A DNA stretch of 64,000 nt from positions 2,129,560-2,193,559 of the forward strand of contig ML133383.1 in the NCBI GenBank assembly GCA_003864495.1, given 5' to 3'. The notes under the pieces are model-generated. The model did not search any database. It was not told the DNA's origin and saw only the letters and a list, made by a program, of their open reading frames with translations. Each line of letters begins with the position of its first letter. Position 1 is the stretch's first letter. Source of the stretch: Nemopilema nomurai. Taxonomy: Eukaryota; Cnidaria; Scyphozoa; Rhizostomeae; Rhizostomatidae. Position numbers and translations under genes: made by a program. Below, one piece after another: positions 1 to 17,099 of this stretch.

Positions 1-312
1 AGGTGATTGTCTTTTTTAATCGCTTTCTTTTGCTACCTGCCATTTCATTCCTAGCATCAATGTCAAAGGAGCTTTTCTCCTCAGTTCTTTCTCAATTTAT
101 TAATTTGATTTTGAACAACGATTTTCTTTGATTTACTTATTTACTTTTTAAACAGATAGTTACCTCAAACTTTTGTCGATAATTTGATTGCCAATATACC
201 GATTTAGAGGCAATGCAATTTCTACCCATTCAAGTTTTTTACCTTGGAAAATCTAAAGACTCTTCTTTCCCATTTGAATTGTAGCAACAGTTTATTTACT
301 TCTTTCTTCTAG

Positions 313-10378
<10,066 letters not shown>

Positions 10379-10600
10379 ATTTTCTATTTGTTTACGCAAA
10401 GGAACATGATTTTATGTAGTGGAAAGTATTCGGGAATGACCTGTGTTTATAATATCTAATCTGCACTTTTAGTTTTTAATAGATGCCAATTTCTCTCGTT
10501 TTTATGAATGCTATTGGAGTAAATATTTAATTGACTAATCAAATTGACTAATCAACTAACTGACTACTAGCCAATGTTGTTCGCAATTATCATACTTATG

Positions 10601-11218
10601 CTAGCATTGGGTGAATAGTTTTATTTTATTTCTTGATCTTCTTGAACCACCACGAGGCTTATATACACAGCCCGCGGTTGCCATTTGGGGGCGAGAAGGG
10701 TACAACACCAACCCCCCCCCCCCCATGATTAGCGGGCAAAAGGCCATTTTAACTTGGGATATTATGGAGATTATGGATGACAATCAATAAAACATTGCTC
10801 CAATAGTTAATTTATTTATCTCATTGCCCCAAATGAATTTTTCCAAAATCTGTGCTGAAAACGATTAGAATGAATAGATGTTTTTTCCTTTGATCAATTT
10901 TTCGTTTCATAATTAGAGGCTGTTGCGTAAGGCAATGCTTTCTTCCACACCTTGCATTGTTAGCAGGACAAACCCAATTAGAAGAGACCAACTTGAGCCT
11001 TTTTCTTCAGGACCGACTTCAGTTCCATTTGTTCCCGATCGAAGCAGCGAGGTCTTTTGCTTGGTTCTGCTCAGGTTTGTTTCGTGCTGCAAATCGAGAA
11101 AATTAAACTTAATAAAGATGGTGATCTGAATGCCATTCAGAGTTCTACTTTGCCAGTGAACTATGGGTGTTCGAAGCACCGCGAAATAATTAAGACGAAA
11201 TGGGTTTCTCTTTTTCAT
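10601..11218 (-). pseudogene. possible decayed fourth copy of the cationic-peptide gene
   Basis: In the array, each peptide gene starts ~400 bp to the left of a plus-strand conserved block. The leftmost block (~11490) predicts a gene start near 11080. Reading minus there gives ATG at about 11034 followed by MELKSVLKK. After a one-base shift it reads SSWSLLIGFVLLT, which resembles the intact copies' signal peptide KRWLLVVIAVLLA. About 300 bp further on, a minus frame gives VYKPRGGSRRSRNK, reminiscent of the cationic tail IYRPKRGKRR of the third copy. The resemblance is short and frame-broken, and it overlaps the likely IDH1 3' UTR, so this is tentative. Confidence 0.25.
10786..10791 (+). terminator. 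candidate poly(A) signal of IDH1
   Basis: AATAAA lies about 410 nt after the IDH1 stop codon and is the first exact hexamer I noticed downstream. The intervening 3' UTR candidate holds a run of about 13 C at 10711-10723. The assignment is inferred from position only. Confidence 0.4.
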
Positions 11219-11490
11219 GCTGGAATTCTCTTTTTACGAGAAAGTTGTTCAATTCTTGAAGAATGTTTGCTAGGGAGCATATGAGCATTGATGAATATTT
11301 TACTGATTATAATTTATTTCTATAGAGCGGATTTCTTTACTCTAACAAACACGATGCTCACATTTCTTAGTATGAGCGGAGTCGTGTTTCCCGGTTCTAG
11401 AAGTGTTAGGCACATGTTGAAGTACAATAAACCAAGTGGGGCTGCAAAATCCTACCTTCGTGGAACCTTCAAACAAAATTAAACTTAGTG

Positions 11491-11627
11491 GGCAGCAGAG
11501 AAAGTACCCCAAATATGCTTTGGATACTACACTTCCCGAAAAATTGGAGAGAAACAAGGAAACCCGTCAATTGAACAGTATAAACAATGGACTAGATATG
11601 AAGTGTATCAAAGAACATCATAAATAA
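11491..11627 (+). CDS. plus-strand coiled-coil-like C-terminal block, copy 1
   Basis: Open frame reading RKYPKYALDTTLPEKLERN then KETRQL, ending CIKEHHK and TAA at 11625-11627. It aligns residue by residue with the blocks at 12858 and 14266 (shared LD, ERxKExRQL, L.M.CIKE). It follows a possible acceptor at CAG. An AATAAA overlaps the stop codon, so it could be a terminal exon with its own poly(A) signal. No upstream exon or known family was recognised. It may be a remnant. Confidence 0.35.
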
Positions 11628-11644
11628 AGGGGGTCACTTCCAGG

Positions 11645-11650
11645 TTTATT
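11645..11650 (-). terminator. poly(A) signal, peptide gene copy 1
   Basis: AATAAA on the minus strand, 457 nt after the stop codon. The same hexamer occurs 470 and 471 nt after the stops of copies 2 and 3, inside a conserved stretch. Confidence 0.5.
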
Positions 11651-12106
11651 TTGGACAGAGATGCAAACACGCAACTATTGTTCTTCTTATAAACAAATGT
11701 CATTAAGAATTTTCAGCGTAATACCGGTTACTAACAATGGCATCTCTAATTGTTCGCTGATTGCAAACCATGAAATTGTTATGAAATAGTTCAGATGTAT
11801 GAATTGTGTTTTGTAATTTGGCTCTTTGGCAACGCTTGGAGGAGGATAAATATTAAAAAAATACTTTATTGCGATCTATTTCAACAGTATAATCATTTAT
11901 TTTAAAAAATCACATAACTAGCTTTGAAATTTTGAAGCATTGGAGAAATAACCTACACATATTATTCTAATGGTCCACCTATAAGCAATTAATGTTGATC
12001 AGTGGCAACATAATTTCGTCGACTGTTATTTGGAATTTTTTTTTCATAGTCTGCACCAATACCAAGTGGTTTGTGGTTGTGACGTTTGCCAGATGAACAG
12101 CCATCT

Positions 12107-12454
12107 TCATTTCCCCCACCAGCGTCTGCGACGTCTCCTGGTTGGGGGCGGGGGGCGATATACCCTTTCCTTCGGGTCTGGGGACATGCGACGTTTAGAA
12201 ATGCGACGTTTTTTTATATTTCCCAGCGATCTTGGGATTCTCTCAAAGTGTTCTTCCAGTTCACCGTCGCTAGGGTCCGTCCCTTGAACCAGGCCGCTCC
12301 CACCCTCTTCTTCCTCCATTTTGACGTCTTCTCCCGATTCTCCGCTTGTGCTTTGGACTCCCACAACGTCCCCCGCTTCGTCTGTCTGCCCGAATTGCGG
12401 CCCAATTGCAAGTAGAACAGCAATCACCGCAAAAAGCCAGCTTTTAATGTCCAT
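12107..12454 (-). CDS. secreted Arg/Trp-rich cationic peptide precursor, copy 1
   Basis: 115 residues, single exon. The start is ATG at 12454 (MDIKSWLFAV), with a good context GAGAATGG. Residues 1-23 form a signal peptide with core WLFAVIAVLLAIG. Residues 24-75 form an acidic propeptide (EDVKMEEEEGG, SDGELEEHFE). Basic processing sites KKRR and ISKR follow, then a cationic tail RVYRPPPPTRRRRRRWWGK. The final Gly-Lys after WW is a classical C-terminal amidation signal, so the product may be an RRWW-amide. There is no cysteine. The anionic-pro/cationic-mature layout is that of Hydra arminins and other host-defence peptides, but I see no sequence identity to one. A neuropeptide (anthozoan RWamide-like) is the main alternative. 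The upstream frame is shifted by one base relative to the other copies, which supports MDIK as the true start. Confidence 0.75.
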   Translation of the reverse strand: MDIKSWLFAVIAVLLAIGPQFGQTDEAGDVVGVQSTSGESGEDVKMEEEEGGSGLVQGTDPSDGELEEHFERIPRSLGNIKKRRISKRRMSPDPKERVYRPPPPTRRRRRRWWGK

Positions 12455-12626
12455 TCTCGTGGTCTCACTGACAACTGTTTCTCCAAACTGTTGCTTCGGT
12501 TCTGTCTGACTTTCGTTCTCTTTGAGTCTGAAGACCAGCTCAATTCGATCTTCGATTCAAACACCAATGCTGTCTCAATTAGATACGTCCACTCCGGTGA
12601 CTGACCAGCACAAGAGAGACACTGCC

Positions 12627-12634
12627 CTTATATC
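12627..12634 (-). promoter_or_regulatory. TATA box, peptide gene copy 1
   Basis: GATATAAG on the minus strand, 173 nt upstream of the MDIK start. It is conserved in position and sequence in all three copies. Confidence 0.6.
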
Positions 12635-12857
12635 AAACAGATTTCCGTCCGGATTTATTCAAGAAACCTGATCTGACTCACCTTGTTTGCTTGAATAACA
12701 TATCTTGTTATCAATAAAAGTGGGCAGGATAGCCACCAAAGTTAACCGCTCTTTTCAACACGTCTTATTAGGCGCAATCAATGCTTCTCTATTTCTGCCT
12801 GTTCTCGTATTCTCACTAAGAGACATTGATCTCCTGAAGCAAATTTTCATTTGGCAG

Positions 12858-13000
12858 GAAGCACAGACTAAGACCCAGCGACGTTCTGGATCTTTCTTCC
12901 CGGGAAATGGAGAGGAAGAAGGAAATCCGTCAATTGAAATGTAAGATCGCGGAACTAAATATGAGATGTATCAAAGAGAATCAAAAAAACAAAGGGGGTC
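12858..13000 (+). CDS. plus-strand coiled-coil-like block, copy 2
   Basis: After a good acceptor (TTTGGCAG) one frame reads HRLRPSDVLDLSSREMERKK, then EIRQLKCKIAELNMRCIKEN. The stretch is charged and heptad-like with two Cys. It differs from copy 3 by a three-base in-frame indel at the start, as expected for coding DNA. The stop seen in the other copies is missing, so the frame runs on to about 13164 into non-conserved sequence. Candidate exon or gene fragment; function unknown. Confidence 0.4.
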
Positions 13001-13009
13001 ACTTCCAAG

Positions 13010-13015
13010 TTTATT
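13010..13015 (-). terminator. poly(A) signal, peptide gene copy 2
   Basis: AATAAA on the minus strand, 470 nt past the stop, conserved with copies 1 and 3. Confidence 0.5.
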
Positions 13016-13484
13016 TTGGACAGAGATGCAAATACGCAACTATTCTTCTTCTTTATAAACAAATTTCATTAAGAATTTTCGGCATAATATTTATTTCTTA
13101 CAATAGTATCTCTAATTGTTCGCTGACTACAAAACATGAAATTATTATAAAACAGTTCAGATAGATGAATAAACTGTTTCACTGCAAAGTTTTAGGGCTC
13201 TTTGGCAACGCTTCGAGGAGCATAAAGTTTGAAAAATAGTACCATTTTGTCGCCCATTTCAACAATATAATCATTTATGTAAATATTTCACGTAATTAGC
13301 TTTAAAATATATATAAGCATTTGAAGACTAACCTACATATGTTATTCCTATGGTCCACTTTAAATTAGTTTTTGTTGATCAATGGCATCATTATTCTGTA
13401 TATTGTTATTTGTCATTCTTTTCATAGTCTGCACCAATACCAAGTGGTTTGTGGTCGTGACGTTTGCCAGATGAACAGCCATCT

Positions 13485-13847
13485 TCATTTCCCCCACCAG
13501 CGTCTGCGACGTCTCCTGGTTGGGGGCGGGGGGCGATATACCCTTTCCCTTCGGGGTCTGGGGACATAGATACCGATAATATCCCGTTTAGAAATGCGAC
13601 GTTCTTTCATATTTCCCAGTGATCTTGGGATTCTCTCGAAGTGTTCTTCCAGTTCACCGTCGCTAAAGTCTGTCCCTTGAACCAGGCCGCTCCCACCCTC
13701 TTCTCCCTCCATTTTGACGTCTTCTCCCCATTCTCCGCTTGTGCTTTGGACTCCCACAACGCCCCCCGCCTCGTCTGTCTGCCCGAATTGCGGCCCAATT
13801 GCAAGTAGAACAGCAATCACCACCAACAGCCACCTTTTAATGTCCAT
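13485..13847 (-). CDS. secreted Arg/Trp-rich cationic peptide precursor, copy 2
   Basis: 120 residues, single exon, starting MDIKRWLLVV. It has a signal peptide (core WLLVVIAVLLAIG), then an acidic propeptide (SGEWGEDVKMEGEEGG, SDGELEEHFE). The KR site in ERRISKR comes just before the tail DIIGIYVPRPRRERVYR, then PPPPTRRRRRRWWGK. Six Arg, two Trp and a terminal Gly-Lys suggest an amidated cationic peptide of about 31 residues. The open frame extends 38 codons upstream, but only from a TTG codon, so the ATG at 13847 is used here. Compared with copy 1, the tail end is nearly the same but the start of the mature region (DIIGIYVPR) differs. Antimicrobial function is inferred from charge and layout. 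Confidence 0.78.
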   Translation of the reverse strand: MDIKRWLLVVIAVLLAIGPQFGQTDEAGGVVGVQSTSGEWGEDVKMEGEEGGSGLVQGTDFSDGELEEHFERIPRSLGNMKERRISKRDIIGIYVPRPRRERVYRPPPPTRRRRRRWWGK

Positions 13848-13968
13848 TCTCGTGGTCTCACTGACAACTGTTACTCCAAACGGTTGCTTCGGTCCTGTCT
13901 GACTTTCGTTCTCCTTGACTCTGAAGACCAGCTCAATTCGATCCTTCGATTCAAACACCAATGCTGTC

Positions 13969-13992
13969 TCAATTAGGTACTTTCACTCCCAT
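13969..13992 (-). other. short upstream ORF in leader of copy 2
   Basis: A seven-codon ATG..TGA frame (MGVKVPN) lies between the TATA box and the main start, ~120 nt upstream of MDIK. It is shared with copy 3 and absent from copy 1. It might temper translation. Confidence 0.35.
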
Positions 13993-14030
13993 GACAACCC
14001 GTGACTGACCAGCAAAAGAGAGACACAGCT

Positions 14031-14038
14031 CTTATATC
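14031..14038 (-). promoter_or_regulatory. TATA box, peptide gene copy 2
   Basis: GATATAAG on the minus strand, 184 nt upstream of MDIK, in a block nearly identical to copy 3. Confidence 0.6.
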
Positions 14039-14265
14039 GAATATATTTGCTTCCGGATTTATTTCAAGAAACCTGATCTGACTCACCTTGTTTGCTTGAA
14101 TGCATCTCTTGTTGAAAAATGGTTAAGTTAATGTCATCAAATTAACCGCTCTTTTCAACACGTCTTATTAGGAGCAATCGATGCTTCTATATTTTTATAC
14201 AAATGCCTGTTCTATTATTCTCACTAAGAGACATTGATCTTCTGAAGCAAATTTTCACTTGGCAG

Positions 14266-14404
14266 GAAGAGACTAAGACCCAGCGACGTTCTGGATCTTT
14301 CTTCCCGGGAAATGGAGAGGAAGAAGGAAATCCGTCAATTGAAATGTAAGATCGCGGAACTAAATATGAGATGTATCAAAGAAAATCATCAACAAAGGGG
14401 ATGA
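14266..14404 (+). CDS. plus-strand coiled-coil-like block, copy 3
   Basis: Acceptor-like TTGGCAG, then a frame reading KRLRPSDVLDLSSREMERKK and continuing EIRQLKCKIAELNMRCIKEN, HQQRG and TGA at 14402-14404. It is almost identical to copy 2 over the coiled-coil stretch. The block sits just past the minus-strand poly(A) signal of the peptide gene on its right, so the two transcripts would be tail-to-tail. Confidence 0.4.
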
Positions 14405-14412
14405 CTTCCAAG

Positions 14413-14418
14413 TTTATT
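14413..14418 (-). terminator. poly(A) signal, peptide gene copy 3
   Basis: AATAAA on the minus strand, 471 nt past the stop codon, at the same offset as copy 2. Confidence 0.5.
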
Positions 14419-14888
14419 TTGGACAGAGATGCAAATATATGCAACTATTCTTCTTCTTTATAAAAAAATTTCATTAAGAATTTTTGGAATAATACTTGTT
14501 TCTTACAAAGTATCTCTAATTGTTCGCTGATTGGAAACCTTGATATAAGCTAGTTACAAAACAGTTTAGGTGAACGAAGAAACTGTTTCAGTGCAAAGTC
14601 TTTTGGCTCTTCGACAACGCTTCGAGGAGCATAAAGTTTAAAATATAATACTAATTGTCGCCCATTTCAACGATATAATCATTTATACTAAAAAGTCACA
14701 TAACTAGCTTTGAAATTTATAAGCATTGGAGAAGTAGCCTACACATATTATTCTAATGGTCCACTTTAAATTAGTTTTGTGTTGATCAATGTCATCATTA
14801 TTCTGTATATTGTTATTTGTTATTCTTTTCATAATCTGCAGCACTAAGTGGTTTTTGATCGTGACGTTTGCCAGATGAACAGCCATCT

Positions 14889-15242
14889 TCATTTGAACCA
14901 CCAGCTACCTCTACGTTTTCCCCTTTTAGGGCGATATATGCGTCTTTGGGATCCTCCAGCAGCATCTTCCGGAATATCCCGTTTAGAAATGCGACGTTTT
15001 TTTATATTTCCCAGCGATCTTGGGATTCTCTCGAAGTGTTCTTCCAGTTCATCGTCGCTAAAGTCTGTCCCTTGAACCAGGCCGCTCCCACCCTCTTCTC
15101 CCTCCATTTTGACGTCTTCTCCCCATTCTCCGCTTGTGCTTTGGACTCCCACAACGCCCCCCGCCTCGTCTGTCTGCCCGAATTGCGGCCCAATTGCAAG
15201 TAGAACAGCAATCACCACCAACAGCCACCTTTTAATGTCCAT
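14889..15242 (-). CDS. secreted cationic peptide precursor, copy 3 (divergent tail)
   Basis: 117 residues, single exon, starting MDIKRWLLVV. Signal peptide and propeptide are nearly the same as copy 2 (SDGELEE becomes SDDELEE). After ISKR the tail is quite different: DIPEDAAGGSQRRIYRPKRG, then KRRGSWWFK. It keeps YRP, basic runs and a WW pair, but has lost the poly-Arg block, the PPPP run and the Gly-Lys amidation signal. Promoter, leader and pre-pro region match copy 2 almost base for base, so the tail was replaced or evolved fast while the rest was homogenised. Single exon assumed; no splice sites needed. Confidence 0.75.
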   Translation of the reverse strand: MDIKRWLLVVIAVLLAIGPQFGQTDEAGGVVGVQSTSGEWGEDVKMEGEEGGSGLVQGTDFSDDELEEHFERIPRSLGNIKKRRISKRDIPEDAAGGSQRRIYRPKRGKRRGSWWFK

Positions 15243-15363
15243 TCTCGTGGTCTCACTGACAACTGTTACTCCAAACGGTTGCTTCGGTCCTGTCTGACTT
15301 TCGTTCTCCTTGACTCTGAAGACCAGCTCAATTCGATTCTTCGATTCAAACACCAATGCTGTC

Positions 15364-15387
15364 TCAATTAGGTACTTTCACTCCCAT
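15364..15387 (-). other. short upstream ORF in leader of copy 3
   Basis: The same seven-codon MGVKVPN frame as copy 2, in the same position. Confidence 0.35.
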
Positions 15388-15425
15388 GACAACCCGTGAC
15401 TGACCAGCAAAAGAGAGACACAGCT

Positions 15426-15433
15426 CTTATATC
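15426..15433 (-). promoter_or_regulatory. TATA box, peptide gene copy 3
   Basis: GATATAAG on the minus strand, 184 nt upstream of MDIK. Confidence 0.6.
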
Positions 15434-15654
15434 GAATATATTTGCTTCCGGATTTATTTAAAGAAACCTGATCTGACTCACCTTGTTTGCTTGAATGCAT
15501 CTCTTGTTGAAAAATGGTTAAGTTAATGTCATCAAATTAACCGCTTTTTTCATGACGTCTTAATAAGAGCAATCGATGCTTCTATATTTTTATGCAAATG
15601 CCTGTTCGCATATTCTCACTAAGACTAAGAGACATTGATTTTTTTAAGCAAAAT

Positions 15655-15775
15655 TTCAGTCGGTGAAAGTTCCATTCGAAGCTTACTCCCCGGAAAATTA
15701 TAGAGGAGGAAGGAAGTTCGTCAAATGACATGTTAGATTGCGGAACTGAAAATGAAATATATTTTATGGAAGTTT
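15655..15775 (+). pseudogene. plus-strand block, degenerate copy 4
   Basis: The sequence CCCCGGAAAATTATAGAGGA and what follows aligns with the CCCGGGAAATGGAGAGGAAG core of the other blocks, but substitutions and indels break the frame. It marks the right edge of the tandem array. Confidence 0.45.
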
Positions 15776-16280
15776 ACCGTCCAACAATGTCACGTTTTGG
15801 GGATAATGAAGCAAACACAACACCACTATTTTTCCGTATAAAAACATCGTTAAGAATTTTTGGCACAGTAATTATCTCCAGGAATAGTAGCTCCGGTTCT
15901 ATGTAAAAGGAGTCATTCAAAACAATGGTGGAATTAAATGATTCGACGAATCATGAACTAGCAATGCACTAAACCAGGACATGGTTTCTGCTAAGGAAAC
16001 TCTTTAAGACTTATTTACCATCTTAATTTAGGCCTGTTTACCATTTCTTGACACTCTCATACATTAGTCTCTCATGACGTCATGGCTCATACACCTAGCA
16101 GATTTAGTTAACAGTATACACTCCTTGCTAACTGTTTTCTTTATCCTTGCTCCACCATTTGTACCAACCCACTCTAAACGCGCCCTTACTTCTCTTTATA
16201 TTTCTTTCCCCTATCACAGCTATTTCTGTAACTCAATTTTGTCTACAACTACATGCATCTTTGTTATAAAGTTCCTTAAT

Positions 16281-16860
16281 TAGATAGTTATCAAGTTAGT
16301 TATTAAGTTAGTCTGCAAGTTATTTAATTAGCTAGCTAGTTGGTTAATTAGTTGGTTTAAATAGTTATTTAGTAAGTTAGTTAGCTATTTAGTTAGTTCC
16401 TTACTTAGTTAGTTTCAAGGTTAGTTTGAAAGTTATTTAATTAGCTAGCTAGTTGGTTAATTAGTTGGTTTAAATAGTTATTTAGTAAGTTAGTTAGCTA
16501 TTTAGTTAGTTCATTAGTTAGTTAGTTTCAAGTTAGTTTGAAAGTTATTTAATTAGCTAGCTAGTTGGTTAATTAGTTGTTTAAATAGTTATTTGTAAGT
16601 TAGTTAGCTATTTAGTTAGTTCCTTACTTAGTTAGTTTCAAGGTTAGTTTGAAAGTTATTTAATTAGCTAGTTAGTTGGTTAATTAGTTTGTTAAATAGT
16701 TATTTGGTAAGTTAGTTAGCTATTTAGTTAGTTCCTTAGTTAGTTAGTTATTAAGTTAGTTTGAAAGTTATTCAATTAGCTAGTTAGTTGGTTAATTAGT
16801 TTGTTAAATAGTTTTTTTTGGAAGTTAGTTAGTTAGCTATTTAGTTAGTAAGTTAGTCAG
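16281..16860. repeat. 112-bp minisatellite rich in TTAG/GTTAGTTAG
   Basis: About five diverged copies of a ~112-bp unit built of short TAGTTAGTTAGCTATTTAG-type words. Anchor word GTTAGCTATTTAGTTAGT recurs near 16378, 16491, 16603, 16715 and 16830. Nothing coding. Confidence 0.85.
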
Positions 16861-17007
16861 TTATTCGGATTACTTAGCCAACAAGTTAATTTCCAAGCTG
16901 GCATTTCATGTAAACTGAAGGCCTATCTGGTTTGAAACGAATCTCATATGAAGTGAATCCATTATTGTGTAAACGGGGCTTTAGCCTGCTAGATTAAATC
17001 AACTCAC

Positions 17008-17075
17008 AAGATCGTCTGCGTCTTCCCTGACTCTACTTCCCAGTCCGTCAAATAAACCACCGGGCAGGAACTCAC
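17008..17075 (-). CDS. isolated candidate exon, unknown protein
   Basis: On the minus strand a strong acceptor (CTTTCTTTGCAG) is followed by 68 nt reading EFLPGGLFDGLGSRVRED then ADDL, and a donor GTGAGT. Only this frame stays open. If the donor is not used, the frame ends two codons later (VS, stop), so it could be a last exon. I found no convincing neighbouring exons and do not recognise the sequence. Confidence 0.35.
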
Positions 17076-17099
17076 CTGCAAAGAAAGTCATTTTTGGCA

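Larger units (their letters stand above)
11490..15800. repeat. tandem array of ~1.4 kb gene units
   Basis: Three full units and edge fragments recur with a period of about 1.4 kb (block starts 11491, 12858, 14266, 15655; peptide starts 12454, 13847, 15242). Each unit has, left to right: a plus-strand coiled-coil block, the minus-strand poly(A) site, an AT-rich 3' UTR, the peptide gene and its TATA promoter. Units 2 and 3 are the most alike. Confidence 0.85.

Noticed and set aside
10640..10665. TATA-like GTATATAAGC on the minus strand
   Set aside because: No gene start follows; may belong to the decayed peptide copy or be chance.
12030..12415. Plus-strand frames opposite the peptide genes
   Set aside because: Antisense shadows; similar ones recur opposite each copy because the sense strand is coding.
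13848..13961. 38-codon N-terminal extension of peptide copies 2 and 3
   Set aside because: It starts only from TTG, is frame-shifted in copy 1, and would bury the signal peptide. The ATG at MDIK is the better start.
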